Shown one piece after another: positions 15,920 through 24,002 of a DNA stretch of 30,272 nucleotides. This stretch comes from DATARH01 sp035504075 (GTDB lineage Bacteria; Pseudomonadota; Alphaproteobacteria; ATCC43930; CGMCC-115725). Below the pieces are notes generated by a model. That model searched no databases. It was not told where the DNA came from and saw nothing but the letters and a program-made list of their open reading frames with translations. The translations under genes were made by a program, and so were the position numbers. How positions within the stretch are numbered: the first letter of the stretch is position 1; each line of letters opens with the position of its first letter. Location: assembly GCA_035504075.1 (NCBI GenBank), contig DATJSO010000124.1, positions 1-30,272 on the forward strand, in the 5' to 3' direction.

Positions 15920-17842
15920 TTGTCGCGCGCTGGCCAATATCGTTCCGGTCCCTTTGACTTCGTGGGCATAATTGGCGCCAGCCTCTTCATTTTAGGCGCA
16001 GGTCTTGTCGGGATAGCACTGTCGCCTATCTTTCCGGGTGCCCCGAGCGGCTATCTCGCGGCGAGCTTCCTCATCACGGCTTCCGGTTTTTTGTCGGTCT
16101 ATTTCCTTACTCGGCCCAGACGATACATTGCACGGCCGGGCGGCGAAAGCGCGATAAGACTTGCGGTTCCGACGGTGTTGGGTCGGAAAGCGGCCATCAA
16201 GCGCATGCTTTTGGCGCCGGTGACTCGAGCGGGGCTGGTCCTGCGAGACTGGCTCGGCAACTGGTCGCACGTTATTGTGGGCTTGGCGTGCAGCGCCGTG
16301 GCCGTGACGCTGTGCGCCAAGTCCTGGGGCATCGCCGATCAGGCGCCGTCGGTCGCGCGTTCCCAACAGCTCCTCGGCGGCTTTCTGATTATTCTGGCCT
16401 TTCCGTTCCTTGTCCTGGAACGCAGCTATGCGGACCTTGCGAGCGAGACGTTGCCCGACGCGCCCAAGCTGTCTCGCCTGAGCCGTGTACCGCTGATGGC
16501 ATGCATCGTGTTTGGCGTGGCTCGCATCCTTTCCTCTTTCGGATTTGAATGGCCGGGCATGATCGAAGAAGCGGCCGCGATTCTCATGGCGCTTGTCGGC
16601 GTCGAGATTTTCGCTCGCTGTGCCGGTGCTTTATTTCTTCCGGTAGGAACCGCGGAAGCGCGCCGGTCGCCCGTAGACAGCGTGCTCGCCGGATTGATCA
16701 GCCTGAAACGGCCGAACTTCGCGGCTTTCAATGTCACCGTCCAGCGCAACCTCGGCATCGATTTGTCGCGCAGCTGGGCCCTCACATTTGTCAGCAGGGC
16801 CATGCCGTTTGTGCTTTTGGGGCTCATTCTGTGCGGCTGGCTTTTGACCGGCGTGACGGCGCTCGGCTTCAACGAACGGGCGGTCTATGAAGCGTTCGGG
16901 AAGCCGGTCGCCGTCATGGGTCCGGGCCTGCATATCCACCTTCCGTGGCCGTTCGGGATTCTTCGTCATGTCGAATATGGCGTCGTGCATGAAATCACGA
17001 TCATTTCCGCGCCGCCGGGGCAGCCGGCGGCATCCGACACCGAGGGGGAAAAAATCGTTGGCGCCGAGGACGACCCGCCTCTCAGTGCGGACCGTCTGTG
17101 GAATACCTCGCATCCATCGGAAGCGAGCTATCTGGTCGCCAGCGATGCCAACGGCCGGCAGAACTTCGAGATCGTCGATATCGACATGAGGATCGTCTAC
17201 CGCGTCGGTCTGTCCGACGCTGCGGCGATGGCTGCCGTCTACCACGTGGCAAATCGCGAAGGACTCATCCGGGCAGCTGCCGGCCGTATACTCAGCCAGC
17301 ATTTCACTCATTACACGCTGCTGGATTTGCTCGGCGAGAATCGGGAGACATTTATCAGGACTTTCCGTACCCGGCTCCAGTCACAATTGAACAGTCTGCA
17401 AGCGGGCATCGACATTCTCGCCGTCATCGTCGAAGCGATCCATCCGCCGGCGGCCGCGGCGAACGCATATCATTATGTACAGGCCGCTCAGATCGATTCC
17501 ACGGCGCTGATCTCGCAAAGCCGCGCCGAGGCGGCCACAAAAACAAACGCTGCCCGACAGTCGGCGACTGACATCCGCGACACCGCCATTGCGGACGCCG
17601 CCGAAAACGTTGACGAGGCCGACGCCGCCGACACGAACTTCAATGGCGACCGCGAAGCCGACACCAAGGATGGGGAGGCGTTTCTTTACGAGCGTTGGCT
17701 CGACCGCGTCGCCGACAGCCTTTCATTGGCGCCGCTCGTCATTATCGACAGCCGCTTGACCGGCCAGACGGCGCCGACGATCGATTTGCGGCGGCTGGGC
17801 GGGAATACCGCGGTCCAAGGCTTGATACCGGAGAAAGAATGA
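15920..17842 (+). CDS. SPFH-domain HflK-like protein with multi-span N-terminal membrane domain
   Basis: This 640-residue protein has about seven hydrophobic segments (near 13-38, 44-65, 115-138, 151-170, 192-212, 216-240 and 292-316). An SPFH/prohibitin domain of the HflK type follows: NERAVYEAFGKPVAVMGPGLHIHLPWPFG and, later, FEIVDIDMRIVYRVGLSDAAAM. A coiled Ala/Asp-rich stretch is near 520-570. Ordinary HflK has one membrane segment and about 400 residues, so the N-terminal domain is an addition. The TTG start at 15920 is supported by GGGGG at 15906-15910, an in-frame TAA at 15914-15916, and no nearby ATG. SPFH proteins form large membrane rings or cages; HflK/C normally modulates FtsH. 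Here the gene heads an operon ending in a metal P-type ATPase, with the next gene 34 bp away. Confidence 0.85.
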   Translation: MSRAGQYRSGPFDFVGIIGASLFILGAGLVGIALSPIFPGAPSGYLAASFLITASGFLSVYFLTRPRRYIARPGGESAIRLAVPTVLGRKAAIKRMLLAPVTRAGLVLRDWLGNWSHVIVGLACSAVAVTLCAKSWGIADQAPSVARSQQLLGGFLIILAFPFLVLERSYADLASETLPDAPKLSRLSRVPLMACIVFGVARILSSFGFEWPGMIEEAAAILMALVGVEIFARCAGALFLPVGTAEARRSPVDSVLAGLISLKRPNFAAFNVTVQRNLGIDLSRSWALTFVSRAMPFVLLGLILCGWLLTGVTALGFNERAVYEAFGKPVAVMGPGLHIHLPWPFGILRHVEYGVVHEITIISAPPGQPAASDTEGEKIVGAEDDPPLSADRLWNTSHPSEASYLVASDANGRQNFEIVDIDMRIVYRVGLSDAAAMAAVYHVANREGLIRAAAGRILSQHFTHYTLLDLLGENRETFIRTFRTRLQSQLNSLQAGIDILAVIVEAIHPPAAAANAYHYVQAAQIDSTALISQSRAEAATKTNAARQSATDIRDTAIADAAENVDEADAADTNFNGDREADTKDGEAFLYERWLDRVADSLSLAPLVIIDSRLTGQTAPTIDLRRLGGNTAVQGLIPEKE

Positions 17843-17876
17843 GCCGAAGCGGCGTCGGCGACTAGGGAGACCGGGC

Positions 17877-18899
17877 ATGGCCGGCCATCACCACCACAAT
17901 CATCACCCCGTCGATCATGATCACGAGGCAGGCGGCGCACGGCCGACAGACCCGGTCGGCTGGATCAGGCGGAATATCCGGTTTGTCGTCGCAGGCGTTA
18001 TCGTTGTGGCGGTCGTGCTGAGCGCCACGCTTGTCCTCGTCCCGCCCGGCGACGCCATCGTCATCACGCGGTTTGGCAAGCCCGTTCGGGTTCTGACCCA
18101 ACCCGGTCTTGCCCTGAAGCTGCCGGCCCCGATCGAAAGCACGATCGATGTCAACCTGCGGTTGCGCACGACACCGAGCGGCCTGCACGATGTCGGAACG
18201 CGCGATGGACTGCGCATCATCGTGCAGGCTTATATCGCCTGGCAGGTGCGCGACGATGCACAGGATATCCGCCAATTTCTGCGGGCGGTGCGCAACCAGC
18301 CGGACATCGCGGCGACGCAGCTGCGGAGCTTTGTCGGCTCAAACCTGGAGATCACTGCGAGCAGCTTTGATCTCGCCAATCTCGTCAATACCGACCGCTC
18401 AAAGATCGAACTCGACCGTTTCGAGAGCAACCTGCGACAGCGCATCGACCGGCAGGCGTTGCACGTCTACGGCATCACCGTGACCCAGGTCGGTCTCGAG
18501 CGGCTGACGTTGCCCGAAGAAACTCTCAACGCCACGATAAACCGCATGCGGGCCGAGCGCATGACGGTCGCTACCGAGGAAACCGCGGAAGGTCATCGCG
18601 CGGCCGCGAAAATAGAATCCGATGCGGCCCGCGATTCACAGGTGATAATTGCAAAGGCCCATGCTGATGCTGCGGCAATCGAGGCTAAATCGAGAGTCAA
18701 AGCAGCCGATATCTATCGGAAGGCGTACGACGCCGATCCGCAACTCTATATGATGCTGCGGTCGTTCGATACGCTGCACGCCGTCGTCAACAAAAATACG
18801 CGGCTGATTTTACGCACCGACTCGGCGCCGTTCCAGGTGCTGGTCAACGGACCGAATGGCGCGCCGTGCACGGTCAGCCAGTCGGAAGCGAAGCGCTGA
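17877..18899 (+). CDS. HflC-like SPFH protein with His-rich N-terminus
   Basis: This 340-residue protein has one membrane segment (about 33-53), then an SPFH domain starting PPGDAIVITRFGKPVRV, a helical region rich in Ala/Glu/Lys (EGHRAAAKIESDAARDS, about 240-256) and a C-terminal HflC-type block (DADPQLYMMLRSFDTLHAVV). Length and order match HflC. The N-terminus, expected in the cytoplasm, carries eight histidines in the first 16 residues (H4-H7, H9, H10, H14, H16), as in metal-binding tails of zinc, nickel or copper proteins; ordinary HflC lacks this. The ATG at 17877 follows AGGGAGA at 17864-17870. Its stop overlaps the start of the next gene (TGATG), indicating translational coupling. Confidence 0.88.
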   Translation: MAGHHHHNHHPVDHDHEAGGARPTDPVGWIRRNIRFVVAGVIVVAVVLSATLVLVPPGDAIVITRFGKPVRVLTQPGLALKLPAPIESTIDVNLRLRTTPSGLHDVGTRDGLRIIVQAYIAWQVRDDAQDIRQFLRAVRNQPDIAATQLRSFVGSNLEITASSFDLANLVNTDRSKIELDRFESNLRQRIDRQALHVYGITVTQVGLERLTLPEETLNATINRMRAERMTVATEETAEGHRAAAKIESDAARDSQVIIAKAHADAAAIEAKSRVKAADIYRKAYDADPQLYMMLRSFDTLHAVVNKNTRLILRTDSAPFQVLVNGPNGAPCTVSQSEAKR

Positions 18900-19960
18900 T
18901 GCCCGGCGGCGACGAGATAATGCGCGATGCGCCTTCGAGTGGTGCCTGGCGCCAGTCGATCGAACTCACCTTTCGTTTTCTTTTCGTCGCCGTGTGCGCC
19001 GTCGGGATCGGCTGGTGCGTGTCGAATTTCCACCAGGTGCCGCCCGACGATCAAGCGCTTGTGCTGCGTTTTGGAACCGTCGTGCGCCAGGAGGGCGCGG
19101 GGCTGCTGCTGGCCTGGCCGGCGCCGATTGAACAAGTGGTGATACTGCCCTCTGGGGCGACGCAGCTTCAGCTTCGCATCACCCCCTTTGTTCCTGAGGC
19201 TGACAGCCGCGCCATAGGATTGCCGGCCGGTACTTATTACGTCAGCGACAACCCGAGGGAGAACACCGGCTTTCTGCTGACCGGTGATGCAAACGTCGTT
19301 CACCTGGAGGCGACGGTATTTTACGACATCACGGATCCCGTTGCGTACATGATCGAAAAAGCCCAGGTCGCACGGGCGCTCGAACGGCTTTTTATCGCCA
19401 GCGCCGTATCCGTCTGTGCCAGCCGCGATCTCGACAGTATCCTCGTCGCGCAACCGGAGATCGCCGATCGGCCGAGCGAGACGACGATGCGGGAGCAATT
19501 CAGGGCGGATCTGATGAACGCCGTGAACCAACGGCTCAGTGCGCTGTCGGTGCACGGTACCGGGCTCGGCATTCGGGTAACCCGGGTCGACGTCACGCCG
19601 GCCATTCCCACCGTGGCGAAGATTGCATTCGATGCCGTTCTGACGGCGACGCAGGGCGCCGAAACCAACATCGCCGAGGCGCACAATGTCGCTCAGGTCC
19701 GCTCGCAGCAGGCAAACCAGGATAAGGATCGCATTCTGGCCGAAGCGACCGCATACGGCGAAGCGATCGTCACCAAGGCGGAGGCCCGAACCGCCCCGAT
19801 TGATGCACTCGCCCGGCAGGCGCAAGGTCCATCACGGCCGATGCTCCTCCAGCGCCTCTATTACGACATGACCGGGCGCATTCTAAGGCAGGCAGGCCAG
19901 GTGGAAGCGGTTGATCCGAAAGGCGGCGCGCATACGATTTTGCCGGGAGCCGCGCCATGA
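18899..19960 (+). CDS. HflK-like SPFH protein (third SPFH protein of the operon)
   Basis: This 353-residue protein has a single N-terminal membrane segment (about 23-42), then an SPFH domain of the HflK kind: QVPPDDQALVLRFGTVVRQ, NPRENTGFLLTGDANVVHLEATVFYDITDP (the HflK 'LTGD-x-N' block), and a helical tail with coiled-coil character (AQVRSQQANQDKDRILAEATAYGEAIV). The ATG at 18899 overlaps the preceding stop; a GTG at 18866 inside the HflC-like gene would add 11 residues with no support. The 3' end overlaps the ATPase start by 4 bp (ATGA), which implies co-translation. With the two preceding genes it would supply the partners for a heteromeric SPFH assembly. Confidence 0.87.
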   Translation: MPGGDEIMRDAPSSGAWRQSIELTFRFLFVAVCAVGIGWCVSNFHQVPPDDQALVLRFGTVVRQEGAGLLLAWPAPIEQVVILPSGATQLQLRITPFVPEADSRAIGLPAGTYYVSDNPRENTGFLLTGDANVVHLEATVFYDITDPVAYMIEKAQVARALERLFIASAVSVCASRDLDSILVAQPEIADRPSETTMREQFRADLMNAVNQRLSALSVHGTGLGIRVTRVDVTPAIPTVAKIAFDAVLTATQGAETNIAEAHNVAQVRSQQANQDKDRILAEATAYGEAIVTKAEARTAPIDALARQAQGPSRPMLLQRLYYDMTGRILRQAGQVEAVDPKGGAHTILPGAAP

Positions 19961-21894
19961 CCGACATTGCCGCCGCCATTGCCGAGGACGCCGGCGAAAG
20001 CTTGTTGAGCAGCGCCGAGCGATGGCGGCTCGGGACCCGGTTGTCGTTGTCGCTCGTTGCCGGTGGATTGCTCATTCTTTCGGTTGGCATCCAGGTCTTA
20101 TACCCTGCGCAGCGCGACGTCTCGGAACTGGTGGCGGGGATCGCGGCCCTGATGGTGGCGGTGCCGGCGATCGGCGCCGCGTGGCAGAGCCTGCGATTTC
20201 CCGACCTGCACGGCATTACGGACCAGCTCGTTGCCCTCGCCCTCCTCGGCGCATGGGCGAGCGGTGATCTGATTACGGCCACGCTGCTGCCGTTGGTGAT
20301 GATGATCGGTCACGTCCTCGAAGAGCGTTCGCTTTTAGGATCCCAGGAGGCGATTCGCGCACTCAGCAGGTTGACGCAGACAAATGCGCGTCGGATCCGC
20401 GGGAACGGCGAAATCGAGGAAGTCGCCGCACAGGATCTGCGTCCGGGCGACCATATCGAGATTCGTCCGGGCGACCGCGTGCCGGCAGACGGCGTCATCG
20501 AAACGGGGGTGTCCAGCATCGATACGGCGTCGATGACCGGCGAGTCGGTTCCGGTTGATGTCCGGCCCGGAGAGCAGGTCTTTAACGGATCGATCAATCT
20601 CGATGGGCATCTGACGGTCAGGCTCACCCGCGTCGGTCATGAAACGACGCTCGGTAAAGTGATCGCGCTGATGCAGGAGGCCGAGAACGCAAAGCCTCCG
20701 GTCACGCGCCTGCTTGAGCGCTACGCGCTGCGCTACATCCTCTTTGTGCTGCTGCTGGCCGCATCCACCTGGTTCTTCACCGGCAGCACGACCGTTCTGC
20801 TGGCCGTCCTCGTCGCCTCGTGCCCCTGCGCGCTTGTCCTCGCTGCACCCGCCACGTCAATCGCTGCAATAGCGGTGGCCGGTCGCCATGGCATTCTTGT
20901 CAAGGGCGCGTCTTTTCTTGAGAACCTCGCTACGGTCGACTCGGTAATGTTCGACAAGACCGGAACCCTGACGATCGGTCAGCTGCGCCTTGTCGGCGCG
21001 CATCTTGAGCCGGGAGTCGACCGGGAGCAGGCCATCCGGCTGGCCGGCAGCCTTGGCGCCGCCAGCAGTCATCCGGTCAGCCGGGCTCTCGCCGCGTGCA
21101 TTCCCGAGGGCGAGCGCTTTGCCATCGACGACGTCAGGGAGAACAAAGGGTTGGGACTGGTCGGCCAGTTCGGCGACGAGACCGTCGGGTTGGGCCGGCC
21201 GGAATTGTTCAGCCAGCTTCGCATCCGCGCGCCCGAACCCCCCGACCATCCGGGACCCATTGCGGGTGTCTGTCTGGGGTCGCGGTTTCTGGGCTGGCTG
21301 CTGCTGGCCGACGAGCCTCGGCTGGAGGCGCGCGCGGCGGTTGCCGAACTCAAAGCGCTTGGCTTGCGCCGGCAGATCGTGTTCACCGGCGACCGCACAA
21401 TCGAAGCGCAGCGCATCGCCACGAAATTGGACCTTACGGATGTCCGTGCCGAGGCCTTGCCCGCGCAAAAATTGCAGTACGTACTCGACGAGATTCAGAA
21501 AGGTCGCAGACCGCTCGTCGTCGGCGACGGGATCAATGACGCGCTGGCACTCAAGGCCGGCGCCGTGGCCGTGGCAATGGGCGCTCAGGGAACCGATGTC
21601 GCACTGGCGTCGTCCGACCTTGTCCTGATGACAAATGACCTGCGCCGACTTGGCACCTGCATTCGCCTCAGCCGCCGGTGCAGGCGGACGATCTACACGA
21701 ATGTCGGCCTCGGCTTGGGCTGGATGGTCGTGGTGATCGCTGCAGCGGCATCGGGCGCCCTCGGGCCGAGCGGTGCGCTTGTCGCTGCCGCTTTGCATAA
21801 TGTCGGAACCTTGGCGGTCATAGGCAACGCTGGACGCCTTCTTAAGTTTCAGGAAATCCTGTCGCCGCCGAGCCCGGCGGTCGAAGGGCCTTGA
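19957..21894 (+). CDS. Heavy-metal (P1B-type) P-type ATPase without N-terminal metal-binding domain
   Basis: This 645-residue protein has every core motif of a P-type ATPase: TGES (194-197), the CPC transport motif in SCPCAL (289-291), the phosphorylation site DKTGTLT (D333), the nucleotide-domain HP pair (H372-P373) and GDGIND (523-528). About four membrane segments precede the actuator domain, as in P1B pumps, but there is no HMA domain or CxxC before them. CPCALVLAAP resembles ZntA/CadA pumps, but the last membrane region ends LHNVGTLAVIGNAGRLL (H614, N615) and lacks both the D-x-G of zinc pumps and the M-x2-S-S of copper pumps. It should export or load a transition metal across the inner membrane; I do not assign the metal. 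Translationally coupled to the SPFH gene before it. Confidence 0.9.
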   Translation: MTDIAAAIAEDAGESLLSSAERWRLGTRLSLSLVAGGLLILSVGIQVLYPAQRDVSELVAGIAALMVAVPAIGAAWQSLRFPDLHGITDQLVALALLGAWASGDLITATLLPLVMMIGHVLEERSLLGSQEAIRALSRLTQTNARRIRGNGEIEEVAAQDLRPGDHIEIRPGDRVPADGVIETGVSSIDTASMTGESVPVDVRPGEQVFNGSINLDGHLTVRLTRVGHETTLGKVIALMQEAENAKPPVTRLLERYALRYILFVLLLAASTWFFTGSTTVLLAVLVASCPCALVLAAPATSIAAIAVAGRHGILVKGASFLENLATVDSVMFDKTGTLTIGQLRLVGAHLEPGVDREQAIRLAGSLGAASSHPVSRALAACIPEGERFAIDDVRENKGLGLVGQFGDETVGLGRPELFSQLRIRAPEPPDHPGPIAGVCLGSRFLGWLLLADEPRLEARAAVAELKALGLRRQIVFTGDRTIEAQRIATKLDLTDVRAEALPAQKLQYVLDEIQKGRRPLVVGDGINDALALKAGAVAVAMGAQGTDVALASSDLVLMTNDLRRLGTCIRLSRRCRRTIYTNVGLGLGWMVVVIAAAASGALGPSGALVAAALHNVGTLAVIGNAGRLLKFQEILSPPSPAVEGP

Positions 21895-22001
21895 GACGAA
21901 GAGACCTGAACGGCGTTGCGCTCGGTTTCATGCACATTTCCCACGATGACACACGCTGTCGCGCGGCAGGCTCGCCCATGATCTCGGCACGATTCGACGA
22001 C

Positions 22002-22017
22002 GGGCCGCATGCGGCCC
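22002..22017. repeat. 16-bp perfect palindrome after the ATPase gene
   Basis: GGGCCGCATGCGGCCC is a perfect palindrome, about 107 bp after the ATPase stop, in the 228-bp gap before the YtkA-like gene. As RNA it would give a 6-bp stem with a CATG loop. TTCC rather than a T-run follows, so it is a weak terminator candidate; a protein-binding site is also possible. Nothing else definite was seen in this gap except the ribosome site of the next gene. Confidence 0.4.
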
Positions 22018-22122
22018 TTCCGGCCTGCCGTGAGCGGAAAAAGGCGCGGCAGTGTGACGACCGCCATTTCATGCGGTCGCAAAATGCGTGGTCGGGCCGG
22101 CCGGTTTGACAGAGGGGGTACA

Positions 22123-22677
22123 ATGATCGCGGGTACTATCGGCGTGTCGATCGTCGCGGCCATTCTTGCCATGGCGGTTCCGGCCTTGGCGCAAACCGAC
22201 ACGAACATGAGTGCGCCCTCGCAGCGCGCGCCTATTTCGGCGCCGCGGACCGGTGCGGGCGACTCGATGGCGATGCCGTCCGGCGGGATGGACATGTCCA
22301 AAGCGCCGGCGCATTTCGCGCCGACGCGCCAAGCCTACACCACAAACCACCGCTTTCTGGTGACGCTCACCGCTGTACCGAAACCTATTCCTTTCGAAAA
22401 ATATTTCGACCTGCGGTTTGCCGTTTACGACACCAAGCACCCGGCGAAGCCCCTCCCCGACGCCGGTCTCGCGCTGTTCGCCGGGATGCGGCACGGTTTA
22501 AAACATGGCTTCGCCCACGGCATGAATTCCACGCCCAAGATCGTCGATCGCGACGGCGTCGTCACGGTTTCCGGCATGTACTTCCACATGATGGGACCGT
22601 GGACGTTGAAGGTGGCCGTGCACAGTGGCAGCGATACGGGCGTCGCGTATTTCCAGCTTCCATGCTGCGGGTCATAA
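22123..22677 (+). CDS. Exported Met/His-rich YtkA/FixH-like protein
   Basis: This 184-residue protein has a signal peptide (1-23, cleavage after ALA), then a low-complexity linker with methionines (M29, M49, M51, M56, M58) and a compact beta-rich domain of the YtkA/FixH type: NHRFLVTLTAVPKPIPFEKYFDL, VYDTKHPAKPLPDAGL, GVVTVSGMYFHMMGPWTLKVAV. Candidate metal ligands cluster at M122, H124, H128, H132 and M134 and at M152, H155, M156 and M157, with C181-C182 at the end; such Met/His patterns often bind copper in the periplasm. AGAGGGGG at 22111-22118 precedes the ATG. It ends 17 bp before the di-heme peroxidase gene, so the two are likely co-transcribed. Confidence 0.7.
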   Translation: MIAGTIGVSIVAAILAMAVPALAQTDTNMSAPSQRAPISAPRTGAGDSMAMPSGGMDMSKAPAHFAPTRQAYTTNHRFLVTLTAVPKPIPFEKYFDLRFAVYDTKHPAKPLPDAGLALFAGMRHGLKHGFAHGMNSTPKIVDRDGVVTVSGMYFHMMGPWTLKVAVHSGSDTGVAYFQLPCCGS

Positions 22678-22694
22678 GCGCTTGATCCGGAAAA

Positions 22695-23996
22695 ATGGCG
22701 CGTCTCGCCGCCGTTATCGGCATTCTCGGCGCCGCGGTTCTGCTGGCCGCCGTATGCGGTCATGCGACCCCGCCAGTCGAACACACCCGTTATACCGCGG
22801 CCGAACTCGCCGCAATCGAGCGCCACTCGCCGCTCGGGCCGGCGCCGCCCGACCCAACCGATCGCGTGGCCGACAGCCCGCGTGCCGCCGCACTCGGCCA
22901 ATTTTTGTTTTTCGATACCCGCTTATCGAGTAACGGCAAAATCTCGTGCGCGTTCTGTCACCGACCAGCGGACGGGTTCACCGACGGGCGCAAGGTCGCA
23001 AAGGGCCTGCTGGTCGAAGCGCGGCGGACGCCGACAGTTATCAACGCGGCTTTCAATCAGTGGTTCTTCTGGGACGGCCGGGCGGACTCACTGTGGTCGC
23101 AAGCGCTGCAACCGCTCGAAGACCCGCGCGAGTTTGCCAGCGACCGTCTGCGCATCGTCCATGTTGTTGCCGCCGATCCGGCGTTGCGCGAGGCTTATCA
23201 GCAGGTGTTCGGACCCCTGCCGCCGTTGCGCGACCGCAAACGCTTCCCCGCGGATGCCCGCCCGGACGCCGACCCCAAGGCGCCTGTCGCATGCGCGTGG
23301 CAGGCAATGAGTGTCCCCGACCGCATCGCGGTCGATCGTGCCTTCAGCAATCTCGGCAAGGCGATCGAGGCCTACGAGCGCAGGCTCGTTCGCGGCGACG
23401 CTCCGTTCGACCGCTATGTACGCGGTCTTCGGTCAGCCGACCCCGTGCTCGAACAGGCGATCTCGCCTGCCGCCAAGCGCGGCCTCAAGCTCTTCGTCGG
23501 CGCGGCGAACTGTGAGCTTTGCCATTCGGGTCCGAACTTCACCGACAACCAGTTCCACAACCTTGGCCTGCCGCTGCAGCCGGGCGAGGCGCCCGATCCC
23601 GGCCGTTCCGTCGGCATCGGGTTGATCAGGGCCAATCCGTTCAACGGTGCGGGCGCCTTCAGCGATGATCCGCACGGCAGTGCCAAGGACAAGATCGTCT
23701 TTCTACCGGCGGCGCAAGCGCAGCTCGGCGCCTTCAAGACGCCGAGCTTACGCGGCGTCGCCGCGATGGCGTTCCACATGCACGACGGGCGCTTCGCCAC
23801 ATTGCCGCAGGTCCTCCAGTTCTACGCCGATGGCGAGGCGGCAACCCGCGGCCGCCTGGTCGGGACGCGTGAGGCCACCGCCAATCTCGTGCCGCATCTG
23901 ACGAAGTCGCAACAGGCTGATCTCGTTGCTTTTCTGGAGACATTGACCGGCGCCACGCTCCCGCCGGCGCTGTTGCAGCCGCCGCCGACGCCGTAG
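22695..23996 (+). CDS. Di-heme cytochrome c peroxidase / MauG family protein
   Basis: This 433-residue exported protein has two c-type heme sites, CAFCH (85-89) and CELCH (273-277), in the spacing and contexts (FFDTRLSSNGKISC; GLKLFVGAANCELCHSGPNFTD) of the CcpA/MauG family. The conserved FWDGRADSLW lies near 124-134, and HMHDGRFATL near the end holds the family M-H-D-G block. The N-terminal hydrophobic stretch ends LLAAVCG: the Cys could be lipidated, but Val before it is unusual, so either a signal peptidase I substrate or a lipoprotein. It should reduce peroxide, or oxidise a partner, in the periplasm using c-type electron donors. The Met/His-rich gene immediately upstream is a possible partner. 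Confidence 0.9.
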   Translation: MARLAAVIGILGAAVLLAAVCGHATPPVEHTRYTAAELAAIERHSPLGPAPPDPTDRVADSPRAAALGQFLFFDTRLSSNGKISCAFCHRPADGFTDGRKVAKGLLVEARRTPTVINAAFNQWFFWDGRADSLWSQALQPLEDPREFASDRLRIVHVVAADPALREAYQQVFGPLPPLRDRKRFPADARPDADPKAPVACAWQAMSVPDRIAVDRAFSNLGKAIEAYERRLVRGDAPFDRYVRGLRSADPVLEQAISPAAKRGLKLFVGAANCELCHSGPNFTDNQFHNLGLPLQPGEAPDPGRSVGIGLIRANPFNGAGAFSDDPHGSAKDKIVFLPAAQAQLGAFKTPSLRGVAAMAFHMHDGRFATLPQVLQFYADGEAATRGRLVGTREATANLVPHLTKSQQADLVAFLETLTGATLPPALLQPPPTP

Positions 23997-24002
23997 AAGC
24001 AG

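Noticed and set aside
17877..17930. The His-rich start of the HflC-like gene as a cloning tag artefact.
   Set aside because: The histidines are interrupted by Asn, Pro, Val and Asp, use mixed codons, and sit in a natural operon context, so a native sequence is more likely.
15920..18899. The housekeeping hflK-hflC pair working with FtsH.
   Set aside because: The first protein has an added multi-span domain, a third SPFH gene follows, and the operon ends in a metal ATPase; these do not fit the standard pair, though it cannot be fully excluded from this window.
22002..22017. The GGGCCGCATGCGGCCC palindrome as a standard intrinsic terminator.
   Set aside because: There is no T-run after it and the loop is tight, so only a general palindrome is reported.
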